The position numbers and the translations under genes were made by a program. Below are positions 7,966 to 16,539 of a stretch of 64,000 nt of DNA, piece after piece (position 1 is the stretch's first letter; each line of letters begins with the position of its first letter). This DNA is from CBDAQR01 sp965199055 (GTDB lineage Bacteria > Pseudomonadota > Gammaproteobacteria > Pseudomonadales > Halieaceae), in NCBI GenBank assembly GCA_965199055.1, contig CBDAQR010000004.1, forward strand, positions 496,001 through 560,000. Direction: 5' to 3'. The notes under the pieces are model-generated. The model was not told the origin of the DNA, ran no database searches, and saw only the letters and a program-made list of their open reading frames with translations.

Positions 7966-9468
7966 CTAGATCGGCTCAGTGCATTCGACATCGACTACAG
8001 GAGAATCCTGGTCGTGGCTGACGCGGAATACGACTCGCACATCGCGGAACCCGCTGCGCGTACCCACGGCGGTATAGGTGCCGGGTTTTAAGTCGAGTTG
8101 CACGCGGCTGAATGTGCCCAGATGCTCTACGCGGTTGATCCTGACATCGGTTGCCTGATCGGAACGAAAGAGCACGGGTATCTCCATCACCGCCAGTCTG
8201 AGTAGCCCATCCAGCGCCTCGAGCTGCTCGCGTAGGATGACGCCCTTGGGTTGTAGCGCTGAGGCATAGGAATAGAGCTGACTGGCACTGGCATAGGCGG
8301 CGTCTTCGCTCAAGCGATCAGGGCTGGCGATGGCTTTCTTAAGCAATCCATCGAGCCTCGCTCTGGTGCGGCTGCGTTCCAAGCCCTCCTGGGCGAACAC
8401 GACGCTGTTATCGATGGCGAGGATTTCCTGGTAGGCCTCCGTTGCGCGATTCCAGTCTTCGCGACCCTCGGCATCTAACGCGCGCTCTTTGTAGGCGTTG
8501 ATCTGCGCCGCCGTTTTTGCGGTTCGGGTTTGCTGCAGGGCAGCGTCAGTCTCGCCAGCGGAGGGCATAATGCGTCGGGCCTGCTTGAACTGGCGCTCCG
8601 CTTCATCGTAGCGGGCTTCGTCCAGCGCAGCGTAGCCAGCGCTCATGGCCCGATTGAAGTCGCGCCTGGCGATATTGCGTATGACAGTGTTGAGCTGGGC
8701 CTCGGCGCCGGGATGTTGAGGATCCAGGGCTCTCGCCTGTTCCAACAGGGCCTTAGCGCCCTCCAGGTCCGCCTCTTTCTCCAGTTCGACGGCTTGCGCC
8801 AGTAGTTCCAACAAGGGCGCCAGATTACGAGCCCTATCCAGCGCCAACTGTGGTTCCGGCAGATCGGGTCGCAGTATGGTGGCCAGTTCCAAGGCGGCAA
8901 TCGCAGGTTCCGCCTGGTCGCTGGAGAGTGCCGACAATCCCGCCTGCATTTGAGCCTCGAAAACCTCGTCGACGCGCGCACTAAGAGCTTCCATCGCATC
9001 CAGGCCCGCCTGGTAGCTGCTAGCTGCCTCAAGAAACTGCTGCTGTCGATAGAGATCGTCCCCCTCGGTGGCCAGTGCCTGCGCTGCAGCGAATTCGTCA
9101 GGTGCCCAGCGCTCGACCGACAACTCCTCCAGACTGAACTGCTCGTCCAGTAGCATGGCCAGAATGTCCTGGGCGGCTTTGCGCTGTTTGGCGAGTTGGG
9201 CATCAGACCAGGGCGAAATCTCCTGTACGGGTGCCCTGGGTTTGACTGGTGTGCTAGCGGCAGCCTCTGCCTCAATCGCCTCGGTATCAACCTGCGAGGG
9301 AAGCCAGAAAAAGACTAATACGGCGAGTACGACGAGCACCGAGAGCCCTGGTACTACCCAGTTGCGATTGCTGAGCAGTGCGGGCCCCGCGCTCGATTCT
9401 TCGGCCGCGGCGGGCGGTGCCGCGGGTTCAAAGCGCAGCGGCTCTACTTTTTTGCTTTGGTCGTTCAT
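7966..9468 (-). CDS. Membrane-anchored TPR protein
   Basis: A 500-residue protein with a cytoplasmic proline/alanine-rich start, one helix at about 38-56 and a long periplasmic helical region of tetratricopeptide-like repeats (clear around 130-215, 225-345 with the A-x-x-x-Y-x-x-A pattern). The last 80 residues form a beta-rich domain (D-V-R-I-N-R-V-E-H-L-G-T, L-K-P-G-T-Y-T-A-V-G) that resembles a PEGA-like unit, echoing the next gene. Stop and next start are adjacent (7966/7965), so the two are likely made in equal amounts and act together. Scaffold role inferred. Confidence 0.82.
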   Translation of the reverse strand: MNDQSKKVEPLRFEPAAPPAAAEESSAGPALLSNRNWVVPGLSVLVVLAVLVFFWLPSQVDTEAIEAEAAASTPVKPRAPVQEISPWSDAQLAKQRKAAQDILAMLLDEQFSLEELSVERWAPDEFAAAQALATEGDDLYRQQQFLEAASSYQAGLDAMEALSARVDEVFEAQMQAGLSALSSDQAEPAIAALELATILRPDLPEPQLALDRARNLAPLLELLAQAVELEKEADLEGAKALLEQARALDPQHPGAEAQLNTVIRNIARRDFNRAMSAGYAALDEARYDEAERQFKQARRIMPSAGETDAALQQTRTAKTAAQINAYKERALDAEGREDWNRATEAYQEILAIDNSVVFAQEGLERSRTRARLDGLLKKAIASPDRLSEDAAYASASQLYSYASALQPKGVILREQLEALDGLLRLAVMEIPVLFRSDQATDVRINRVEHLGTFSRVQLDLKPGTYTAVGTRSGFRDVRVVFRVSHDQDSPVVDVECTEPI

Positions 9469-9515
9469 GGTCCTGCGATGCGGGCCTGGCAGCGCCCCGT
9501 TTTAGGTCTCCCTAC

Positions 9516-10697
9516 CTATGATGGCTCCAGATCACCCACTTCGGCCTGGTAAATCTGTCGCAGCAGCTCACGCCACTGTTCGTATTGGTCTTCCACGCTG
9601 CCGGTTAGTGTCACGGTGCGGTCGTCGAGCTCGATAATCTGTGGCGCGATCTCCGCTTCCAGCGACAGCCCTAGCTCTTCCAGGGCCTGCTTGTGAATGT
9701 CAGCCTCGCTGCGCTTCGCCAGTGCATCTTTGACCAGAAAACCACCTGCAGCAATACCGACATTGGCAGCGGCGCGCGATGAACTATTGTTGCTACCCGC
9801 GGCGGCGATACCCGCGGCAACGGCCGCGATGCCCGCAATCAGACGTCTTTGTGACTGCGCGCGCAGCTCCTGCAGTGCGATAGCTTCGTCATAGCTCTGC
9901 TTGCGCCACTCCTGGTAGGGGCCCACCATTTGTCCGTTAAACGAGGCGTAGTAGTCCTGCAGAGTGTCGATGAATAGATAGTCGCGCTCACGAATCTGGC
10001 GAACCCGCTGTAACATCGGATCGTCGTCTGCGGGTAGTCGCTGAATGCTGTAGTTGCCGTTTTTATCCTTGGCAAGGTGTCCGTCGAAGGCGTCTGGTGA
10101 AAAACTGCGGGCAAAGCGCAGCTCGTTGACCAGGCGAATATTCGCCAGCTCTTCGCTGGTGCGCTCGCTCTGCGCCTTCAACAGGTCATTGGCAATTTCG
10201 TTGTAAACGGCTTGAAAGGGGTCGAAGCGCGCGCGGCCGGTATCGTAGCTATAGCGACTGGCCTTGCTCTCGTACTCCTCTTCGAGCCATATGCGACCGG
10301 TCGCATCACGCGCTACAACGCGCAGCGTCAACTGCTCACCATGCGATTGCACAATAGTACCCGCTACCAACAAATCCATGGCCTGGTTTTCGTTGGGAAC
10401 GACGCGGACGGCGCCCCAGGCAGCGCTACTCTGAATGGCTTCTACCAGCAGGTAGGGCATGTAACGCGCCTCGGCGCGTCGTACCTCGGGGTAGAGCAGG
10501 TCGTCACCTTCATCCTCGTCCAGTCCCGGATCGAAAATGGCGACGCCCACATCCAACAGCAGCTCCTCTGGCAGCTCCTCCTGCAGGGTTTCGACCTGGG
10601 GTACAGATGTCGTTTTGACGGTCTGGTTGACACAAGCACTGAGCAGAAGTGCCAGAGCTGTGCCGAGGAGGCTGCGCGAAAGAATCTGCCTTGTCAT
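9516..10697 (-). CDS. Lipoprotein with glycine-zipper-like segment
   Basis: Start at 10697 gives a 393-residue protein whose leader ends in lipobox L-L-L-S-A-C (Cys about 22). Residues 55-190 form an alpha/beta region (D-V-G-V-A-I-F-D near the start) resembling the CsgG/LpoB-type lipoprotein fold, an inference from pattern only. A Gly/Ala-rich hydrophobic stretch (about 283-325, with repeated G-I-A-A) is the kind of glycine zipper found in membrane-inserting envelope proteins. The gene starts on a TAATG overlap with the stop of the upstream gene and is followed by a 47-nt gap. Confidence 0.78.
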   Translation of the reverse strand: MTRQILSRSLLGTALALLLSACVNQTVKTTSVPQVETLQEELPEELLLDVGVAIFDPGLDEDEGDDLLYPEVRRAEARYMPYLLVEAIQSSAAWGAVRVVPNENQAMDLLVAGTIVQSHGEQLTLRVVARDATGRIWLEEEYESKASRYSYDTGRARFDPFQAVYNEIANDLLKAQSERTSEELANIRLVNELRFARSFSPDAFDGHLAKDKNGNYSIQRLPADDDPMLQRVRQIRERDYLFIDTLQDYYASFNGQMVGPYQEWRKQSYDEAIALQELRAQSQRRLIAGIAAVAAGIAAAGSNNSSSRAAANVGIAAGGFLVKDALAKRSEADIHKQALEELGLSLEAEIAPQIIELDDRTVTLTGSVEDQYEQWRELLRQIYQAEVGDLEPS

Positions 10698-11860
10698 TAG
10701 TCTATGCCCTTGTACTTGCGGTATTCGTCCCACAGTTTCTCACGCAAAGCAGGATCGGGCTCTCGCATCGCTGCCTCGCGCAATTGTCGGGCCACCACAT
10801 CATCGTCATCCCCACTGGGTATATCGCCAGGAGGTGCATAGACCGCGGTTTGCTGAGGAATGTCGGCTTCGTAAGTATCGCGCGGTATCGGCCCGGGCCC
10901 ACCCTGGCCGCTGCCGCCACCGGCCGCCATAGGCGGTACCTGGTAGCCCCCGCCCGCCTGGCCCTGGCCCGTGCCACCGTAACCTGACCCCTGAGGATCG
11001 ACTTCTTCAGCGCCACCAGGTCCATTCTTAGCGGTTTTGCGGATAGTTTCGCGCTCCCGCAAAATTAGATCGTCGAACTCCCCGGTGCCGCGATTGAGTT
11101 GTTCGTCGAGGACCGCGACCTGCTCAGACGCAGTCATAGTGCCGCTGCCGTCAATGGTGGCATTGCCGCCGGCGCCGGCATAGCCACCGCGTTCGCTCCC
11201 GCCAGAGGGGTTGGTGGGTCCGCCGGGTTGTCCATATCCACCCCCTGAGCCAGACGCCGGGTCGCCAGATTCTTCGCCGCCGGCTGGCATTCCGCCTCCG
11301 CCTTGTGCTGATTCAGCGGCCTCCGCGGCGGCTTCGCCCATAGCCTCTTCGAAGCTCTCCATGGCGGATTCCAACGTCTCTTCTTCACTGAAGTCCGGCA
11401 GCGCCTCGCTCTCGCCACCGCCCTCCATTCCACTGTCGCCTTCCATGCCAGCTTCGGATTCGCTGAAGACCATCTCCTCTCCACCGCTACTGCCGCTCTC
11501 GCCTGACTCGCCCCAGTCCTCTTCTGAATAGCCTTCGCTGCCAGAAGATTCACTGCTGGCATCTTCCATGGATTCGCTACCCGCGTCGGCGGTTTGCTCC
11601 GCGCTGCTTTCTGAAGGACTGCCGGGTGGTTGGCTCGAACTCGAGGGTGGTTGGCTGGAACTGGAAGACGGCTGCGATGAGCTGCTGGATGGCTGACTGG
11701 AACTCGAACTCGGCGAAGACGGGGGTGGGCTCGAGCTCGAGCTGCTCGGGCTGGGCGGCGCCGGGGGGGTGCTGGCGCTGGGACAGCCGCTCAGCAGCCC
11801 CGCCAGACAGGCCAGAGCCGTCCACTTAAGTAGAGTTTGTGTTCCGCTGGTACCGCTCAT
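10697..11860 (-). CDS. Low-complexity Ser/Pro/Glu/Gly-rich lipoprotein
   Basis: Starting at 11860 the product is 387 residues with a leader ending L-L-S-G-C (Cys about 26); an ATG at 11875 adds five residues and overlaps the upstream stop. After the lipid anchor come a Pro/Ser-repeat tract (about 27-85), an acidic Ser/Glu tract (86-190), a Gly-rich tract (190-340) and a charged amphipathic helix in the last 35 residues. Such a chain would be disordered and could span a long distance from the outer membrane. The tandem proline/serine coding makes it prone to repeat-length change. No family recognised. Confidence 0.75.
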   Translation of the reverse strand: MSGTSGTQTLLKWTALACLAGLLSGCPSASTPPAPPSPSSSSSSPPPSSPSSSSSQPSSSSSQPSSSSSQPPSSSSQPPGSPSESSAEQTADAGSESMEDASSESSGSEGYSEEDWGESGESGSSGGEEMVFSESEAGMEGDSGMEGGGESEALPDFSEEETLESAMESFEEAMGEAAAEAAESAQGGGGMPAGGEESGDPASGSGGGYGQPGGPTNPSGGSERGGYAGAGGNATIDGSGTMTASEQVAVLDEQLNRGTGEFDDLILRERETIRKTAKNGPGGAEEVDPQGSGYGGTGQGQAGGGYQVPPMAAGGGSGQGGPGPIPRDTYEADIPQQTAVYAPPGDIPSGDDDDVVARQLREAAMREPDPALREKLWDEYRKYKGID

Positions 11861-11864
11861 CGTG

Positions 11865-13244
11865 TTAGTAAGCATAGCGTTTTTGTATCGTCTCTGTGGC
11901 CACCGTCTCGCCATCTACCATGATCGGCCGGTATTTTATAAAGCGCAGCAGTTTAATGGGCTCCTTCTGCTCCGGGTCGTCGGCTCCGTCCCAATCCAGC
12001 AGCTCCAGGTTCTTTACCTGGCCCACGCTGCTGATGTAATAGGATACCTCCGCATAACCTTTGACCACAGCGGGCGCTTCTATATCCGTTGGGAAACCGT
12101 CTAAATCCGGTAATAGTGTCGGTTCGCCAAAAAACTGGGCACGCGCTTGCTCTGCGTCCTCCCGCTCGCCCAGTATTTCCCAGGCCGCCTGCCACGCCGC
12201 CCGTGCCGAATCCCGCTTGCCGTGCATCAGGTGCCAGTCGCCCAGTTGTACGTAGCTACTCACCGCGTCAAGACTGGTTTCACCTTCATTATAGCTGTAG
12301 ACCTGATTCAGCGCAGAAATAGCTGCCTGTCCGCGGCGGTAATTGGACGCACGCAGCACCGCGAACTGATTTTCCTCTACGAACATGGGATCTGCGGCGG
12401 CACCCGCGACAAAGCCGCGTGAGCGGTCGCTATAGTAAAGAATCAAGTATTGGGTCTGTAGCAAGCCCATTAGGGGGTCTAGCAGGTTCAGTGAGCGGCT
12501 GCCCTCACGTGTCGAAATATTGTGCAATACGTTGCCGTACAACTGGGTCATAGTGAGTAGGCGCAAAAAACCAGTATCCGTCAGCTGCAGATTATAGGCC
12601 TGCCATTCCCAGGCGGCACGACGCATCATGGCCTGAGCCATCTCTATGCTGTTCTCGCCATAAAGGTTGCGCTGGACTCGATACAAGTAATTCTGACGCT
12701 CATCGGCGGCTTCGTAATCACCAGTCGCTATCTGGCTGCGAATCAGCTTCTCTAGCAGGGGAACTTGCTCGGCGCCATACAGCCCATTGTTGATGCGCGC
12801 CAGATGTATTCCGCGCTTGAAGGTTTTGATGGCCTCCTGATGCAAGCCCTGGTTTTGGTAGACGGTACCCAGGCCCAGGAGTTGCTCTGAAAGCCCGTCG
12901 GCGTAGGGTCCACCGCGGTTTTCCAAGTCGGTAATATAGAATTGGTAGGACGCGGCATCAGGGGCCACGAGTTCCGGCTCATCCTGGTCCTGGAACTGCA
13001 ACTCCGGGCCACCGAAATCAATGCTGTCGGGGTTTTGCGCGGGCGCCGCATTTTCTATGCCGATGCTGGTGACGCCCAGATCGGCTTCCGTCGCCGCGCT
13101 CTGCTCCTGAGGAAGTGGCTCCGTGGATTCCTGAGCTTGGGCCAGGGCAACGAAAAACGAGGACAGCAGCAATGCGCTGCACTGAAGCTGTCGTAGTCTG
13201 GATGTCACTGCTTTCCCCTGCACTTGCCTGCTAGCCTGCTTCAC
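11865..13244 (-). CDS. Periplasmic TPR-type protein with TonB-C-like C-terminal domain, first gene of the cluster
   Basis: A 459-residue exported protein: Sec-type leader ending near A-Q-A (about residue 37), an acidic linker, helical TPR-like repeats (about 98-200 and 310-360), and a C-terminal domain (about 388-459) with G-Y-A-E-V-S-Y-Y-I-S-S-V-G-Q-V-K and L-R-F-I-K-Y-R-P, the pattern of TonB-C/energy-transducer domains (x-V-x-F-x-I-x-x-x-G-x-V then x-W-R-F-x-P). Finding such a domain at the head of an operon with an ExbB-like channel is suggestive, although this protein has a cleavable signal rather than the TonB membrane anchor. First gene, so the cluster promoter lies at 13245-13424. Confidence 0.75.
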   Translation of the reverse strand: MKQASRQVQGKAVTSRLRQLQCSALLLSSFFVALAQAQESTEPLPQEQSAATEADLGVTSIGIENAAPAQNPDSIDFGGPELQFQDQDEPELVAPDAASYQFYITDLENRGGPYADGLSEQLLGLGTVYQNQGLHQEAIKTFKRGIHLARINNGLYGAEQVPLLEKLIRSQIATGDYEAADERQNYLYRVQRNLYGENSIEMAQAMMRRAAWEWQAYNLQLTDTGFLRLLTMTQLYGNVLHNISTREGSRSLNLLDPLMGLLQTQYLILYYSDRSRGFVAGAAADPMFVEENQFAVLRASNYRRGQAAISALNQVYSYNEGETSLDAVSSYVQLGDWHLMHGKRDSARAAWQAAWEILGEREDAEQARAQFFGEPTLLPDLDGFPTDIEAPAVVKGYAEVSYYISSVGQVKNLELLDWDGADDPEQKEPIKLLRFIKYRPIMVDGETVATETIQKRYAY

Positions 13245-13424
13245 GTTTGACCGCGTCCGGCGCCCTGGGTTTCCTTGCCTATGGCTGAGTATACATTTTG
13301 TACGCGTGAATTCCCGCGCTGGACGACAGGATTTGTATAACCCTGCGATTCTTGGGGAAATTGCCTTTACAAGGCCAAAGGCTTTGCGGTATCAAAGCTG
13401 CCGCTTTAGCAAGGAGAATTGATT
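13245..13424. promoter_or_regulatory. Divergent promoter region between the envelope cluster and the thioesterase gene
   Basis: This 180-bp gap separates the first minus-strand cluster gene from the plus-strand thioesterase gene, so promoters for both must lie here. On the minus strand TATACT (13293 to 13288) is a good -10 hexamer, but no good -35 stands 16-18 nt upstream, which points to an activator-dependent promoter or an error in my choice. On the plus strand an AAGGAG ribosome binding site at 13411-13416 fixes the ATG at 13425. No operator palindrome stands out. Confidence 0.45.
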
Positions 13425-14234
13425 ATGTCGGCATTTGACGATGCAACGGCTGTGCGACGCATTGAAGAGAACCGCTGGGCGGCAACCCTGGTAGAGGGGT
13501 GGAGGATTGGCGAAGTGCCCAATGGTGGTTACGTATTGGCCATTGCCGGCCGGGTGTTAAGCGAAGCGCTGCCGCATCCCGATCCGCTGACAGTCAACAT
13601 CATGTACCTGGCACCGACTCGACTGGGAGATGCTGAGTGCCGCGTGGAAATTTTGCGCAGCGGCGGCAGCACTACGTTTGCCAGTCTGTCACTCTATCAG
13701 GATGGTGATATCAAGGCCCGGGTCAACGCCTCCTACACCCATCTAGACAGCCTGCAGGGTGAGGACTGGAGCCCTGTGGAGCGCCCCATCATCGCGCCGC
13801 TGGAAGATGTCAGCACGACGAGCGAGCACGGCATTGAATTGCGCCGCTCGGTCGATATGCACTATGCCACTGGCGGGGAAGTGTTTAAGCGGGGTGAGCC
13901 CGATGGCAGCGGTTGTTTCAACGGCTGGCTTAAATTCAGTGATGGGCGCGCGCCAGATCTGCACAGCCTGTTGCTCTTTGCAGACACCATGGCGCCACCC
14001 GTATTTACCGTATTCGGTGCACTGCGCTGGGTGCCGACTGTCGATTTGTCGGTGCAATTGAGGGCTAAGCCAGCACCTGGCCCGATTCAAACGCGCTTTC
14101 GCAGCCGCTTTATGAGCGCGGGGATCGTCGAAGAGGATGGTGAGCTCTGGGACAGTACCGGCTCATTGGTGGCCTTGTCCCGCGGTACCAGTAAGGTCCG
14201 CGTGCGCCGTCACTACGAGGAAAAAACAGCTTAG
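13425..14234 (+). CDS. Acyl-CoA thioesterase family protein (double hotdog)
   Basis: A 269-residue protein with two hotdog-type halves: the first contains the helix-loop of N-G-G-Y-V-L-A-I-A-G-R, the second L-H-S-L-L-L-F-A-D-T-M-A-P-P-V-F and V-D-L-S-V-Q-L-R-A. This layout belongs to the TesB-like/acyl-CoA thioesterase family that hydrolyses acyl-CoA to free fatty acid and CoA. The ATG at 13425 is chosen for its AAGGAG at 8 nt; a TTG two codons upstream is in frame. It converges with, and overlaps by 4 nt, the methyltransferase gene on the other strand. Substrate chain length unknown. Confidence 0.78.
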   Translation: MSAFDDATAVRRIEENRWAATLVEGWRIGEVPNGGYVLAIAGRVLSEALPHPDPLTVNIMYLAPTRLGDAECRVEILRSGGSTTFASLSLYQDGDIKARVNASYTHLDSLQGEDWSPVERPIIAPLEDVSTTSEHGIELRRSVDMHYATGGEVFKRGEPDGSGCFNGWLKFSDGRAPDLHSLLLFADTMAPPVFTVFGALRWVPTVDLSVQLRAKPAPGPIQTRFRSRFMSAGIVEEDGELWDSTGSLVALSRGTSKVRVRRHYEEKTA

Positions 14235-14917
14235 GGAATGAGTCGGGCCGACTGCCGCGCTGGTGGTATGCCTGGCAGTGCCTCCGCCACGATATAGGCA
14301 CGCCCGTGGGCCGACTCGATGTCGGGGTAAGGATCGCGGGTGTAGGTGCTGACCTGTTCGAAACCCGCTCTTTGCAGGTACATGATGACATCCAGAGTGC
14401 GAAAATAGTGGATATCCAGATCGACGGACTGACCCCACCACTCATCGAGGTGTTCGCTGCCTTGCCCGATTGAGAAGGCGAGCAGCAGCGCGCCACCGGG
14501 CTCCAGCACACGGTGATACTCCAGCAGTAGTGGCACGAGGTCTTCGGCGGGGGTGTGGATGATTGAGTCCCGAGACACCACCGCGGCGTAGTGATTGTCT
14601 TCCACGTCCAGCTCACGCATATCGCCGCGCTTGAACCGAATCCCTGGATTGCGTTTTTTGGCCTGCTTGATCATCTTGGCGGAAATATCTATCCCGCTGA
14701 TATCGACGCCGTGCTCGTGCAGGTAGCGGGTGATATGGCCGGGTCCACAGCCGAGATCGACGCAGGGGCCGCTGTCTGACAATGCCTCGGCAAATCTGTC
14801 CAGTAGCTTGCAGTCGGCCGGTTTGCGAGCCAGTTCACCGCCTTCTTGGGCAACATATTCGCTGGCTATAGCGTCATAGCTGCGCTGCAGCTCCGAACGG
14901 CGATCAAACAGGCCCAT
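14231..14917 (-). CDS. Class I SAM-dependent methyltransferase
   Basis: A 228-residue soluble protein with the Rossmann methyltransferase motifs: motif I V-D-L-G-C-G-P-G-H (about 53-61), an acidic residue after strand 2 (G-I-D-I-S, about 75-79), the adenine-binding G-D-M-R-E-L (about 97-102) and a post-motif L-E-P-G-G-A-L-L-L-A-F (about 139-149). It belongs to the broad methyltransferase 11/25 group; the methyl acceptor cannot be told. It stands alone on its strand, convergent with the thioesterase gene. Confidence 0.82.
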   Translation of the reverse strand: MGLFDRRSELQRSYDAIASEYVAQEGGELARKPADCKLLDRFAEALSDSGPCVDLGCGPGHITRYLHEHGVDISGIDISAKMIKQAKKRNPGIRFKRGDMRELDVEDNHYAAVVSRDSIIHTPAEDLVPLLLEYHRVLEPGGALLLAFSIGQGSEHLDEWWGQSVDLDIHYFRTLDVIMYLQRAGFEQVSTYTRDPYPDIESAHGRAYIVAEALPGIPPARQSARLIP

Positions 14918-15002
14918 TTCAGAAGCCGCCTTTGCGGGTTAGTATCAAACCTTGGCTCCTGGTCACGATGCGGGTCTCTCAGTGGTGGGGTAGTTGGTGA
15001 TT

Positions 15003-15302
15003 ATGCCAAAAAAAACAGAACAGGCACTTATCGAATTAGAGGACCGCTGGCGGGCGATCTTTGAGTCCCTCGCCGCTGGCGGCGAGGTGCCGCCCTCGCA
15101 GCGTCTGCGCACCGAGGGCATGATGGAAACCCTTGCGCTGCTTGGAGTCGCGAGTGAGCAAGACCTGCAGTCTTCGCTGGCGCGTTTGTATGCGGAGTAT
15201 TACGCCGAACCGCTTCCACCGGACTGGACCGAGCTGTTCCCGTTTCCTCAGGTGCCAGGCTTCGGGCAGCGTGCACCGGTTTATCCCTCGACCAGCGACT
15301 AG
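15003..15302 (+). CDS. Small hypothetical protein
   Basis: The ATG at 15003 gives 99 residues; a TTG at 14994 would add three. The protein is mostly helical and charged in its first 65 residues (E-L-E-D-R-W-R-A-I-F, R-T-E-G-M-M-E-T-L-A-L-L-G-V) and ends with a proline-rich stretch. No signal peptide or membrane helix. Codon use matches the neighbours and the stop lies 36 nt before the DUF4136 gene. I do not recognise a family. Confidence 0.55.
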   Translation: MPKKTEQALIELEDRWRAIFESLAAGGEVPPSQRLRTEGMMETLALLGVASEQDLQSSLARLYAEYYAEPLPPDWTELFPFPQVPGFGQRAPVYPSTSD

Positions 15303-15338
15303 GTTATACTGCCGCCTTCACCCGTTGTCGGATCCTGC

Positions 15339-15908
15339 ATGAAACCCTCGAAGTATCTTGTCATTGCTGCGGCACTCATGGTGCTGCAAGCCTGTACTAT
15401 TTTTGTGCCTCCGAAGGCATCGGTAGATTACAAGAAGGGATTTGATTTTGGCGCGGTGGAGCGCATTGCTTTCGCGGAACACGCCGTCACGGCTGGCGAG
15501 GACGCATCCGTGGTATCTGCGGTTCATGCTGGCTTGCGCGATGCGCTGGCAGATAAAGGGATAGAAGTCGTCGATGATCCGCAGCAGGCGCAGCTCATGC
15601 TGAGCTGGCACTTGGTGACCAGTGAGGCAAAAGATGTTCGTTCCTACAACAGCGAGGCGTACTATCGTTGCTGGCGCTGCGGACCGTCCAAGTCCGACGT
15701 CGAGGTGCAAAACATCACCAAGGGTACCTTCATCGTCGATATGATCGACCCCGGGCTGAGTCAGTCTGTCTGGCGTGGCGTGATGCAGGATCGAATGAAC
15801 CCCGATGCCAGTGACGCGCAGCGTGCCCAAGCCATCGCCATTATCTGTCGTGAAATGCTTTCTCGCTTTCCGCCGGGCTTTAATCTGCTCGGGGGGTTCT
15901 CCACATAA
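15339..15908 (+). CDS. DUF4136-type lipoprotein
   Basis: A 189-residue lipoprotein: leader ending L-Q-A-C (Cys about 19), then the DUF4136 pattern of a strand V-D-Y-x-x-G-F-D-F, a helix-rich middle with A-L-A-D-K-G-I-E-V-V and D-P-Q-Q-A-Q-L-M-L-S-W-H, and a final block F-I-V-D-M-I-D-P-x-x-x-x-x-V-W-R-G. DUF4136 proteins are envelope lipoproteins of unknown function. An insertion with C-W-R-C near residue 109 is unusual for this small fold. The 3' end overlaps the acetyltransferase gene on the other strand by 29 nt. Confidence 0.8.
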   Translation: MKPSKYLVIAAALMVLQACTIFVPPKASVDYKKGFDFGAVERIAFAEHAVTAGEDASVVSAVHAGLRDALADKGIEVVDDPQQAQLMLSWHLVTSEAKDVRSYNSEAYYRCWRCGPSKSDVEVQNITKGTFIVDMIDPGLSQSVWRGVMQDRMNPDASDAQRAQAIAIICREMLSRFPPGFNLLGGFST

Positions 15909-16488
15909 AATCCAGTGGTGGCCCACCGTGACCTAGCGGTGTGGTATGCATCGTTTCGAAGCCGTGGCGAAGATAGAGTACTGTGTTCGCCGGTGAGGAG
16001 CTCTCCAGATAGGCCGGCATTTGTTCTTCATCGCAAATGCGTGTGACCTCTTTTAACAGTGCAGACCCAATGCCCTGGCCCTGGCAGCCTTGCCGCGCGC
16101 CAATAGCATGTAAGTAGTAATGTGGCTCTTTGGGATGGTGCTTGCTCATGGTTTCCTGCGCTTCGAGCATGCGACGAATGACACCAGGCCCCTTGGCTAA
16201 CACCAGTCGCGCAACCAGTCCCAGTTGCGTGAGACTCATGGGTATATTGGCCGACACGCCGGGGGGAAGCCAGAGCGCGGCCCCGCGACCTTCTTTCTCG
16301 ATGTACACATGGGAGTGTGGCAGGTAGACCTGCTCGGCGATGAGCTTAAAAAATGCCGGGTAGAGTGATGGTTTGGGTATGGCCCAATTAAAACCGGGGT
16401 CGTTGGTAAACGCATCGCCCAGAATGTCTCCCAACTGATTGGCATGGCTCGCCTCTGCCTTGATGATTTCTGGCATTGATACGCTCAT
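15880..16488 (-). CDS. GNAT-family N-acetyltransferase
   Basis: A 202-residue protein with the acetyl-CoA binding loop G-C-Q-G-Q-G-I-G-S-A-L-L (about 133-144; family R/Q-x-x-G-x-G/A) preceded by strand H-Y-Y-L-H-A-I-G-A, and the C-terminal strand pair with Y-L-R-H-G-F-E. The N-terminal half has the usual beta-alpha-alpha start (I-K-A-E-A-S-H-A-N-Q-L). It transfers an acetyl group from acetyl-CoA to an amine that cannot be guessed. Monocistronic, convergent with the DUF4136 gene and divergent from the small membrane protein gene. Confidence 0.82.
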   Translation of the reverse strand: MSVSMPEIIKAEASHANQLGDILGDAFTNDPGFNWAIPKPSLYPAFFKLIAEQVYLPHSHVYIEKEGRGAALWLPPGVSANIPMSLTQLGLVARLVLAKGPGVIRRMLEAQETMSKHHPKEPHYYLHAIGARQGCQGQGIGSALLKEVTRICDEEQMPAYLESSSPANTVLYLRHGFETMHTTPLGHGGPPLDFMWRTPRAD

Positions 16489-16539
16489 GGTCTAATCTCC
16501 AAGCTTCACAGCCTCCTATCATAACGGTATGGTGGAGAG

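Noticed and set aside
11577..11825. Microsatellite-like Pro/Ser DNA as a non-coding repeat
   Set aside because: It is in frame within a lipoprotein gene and simply encodes a low-complexity linker.
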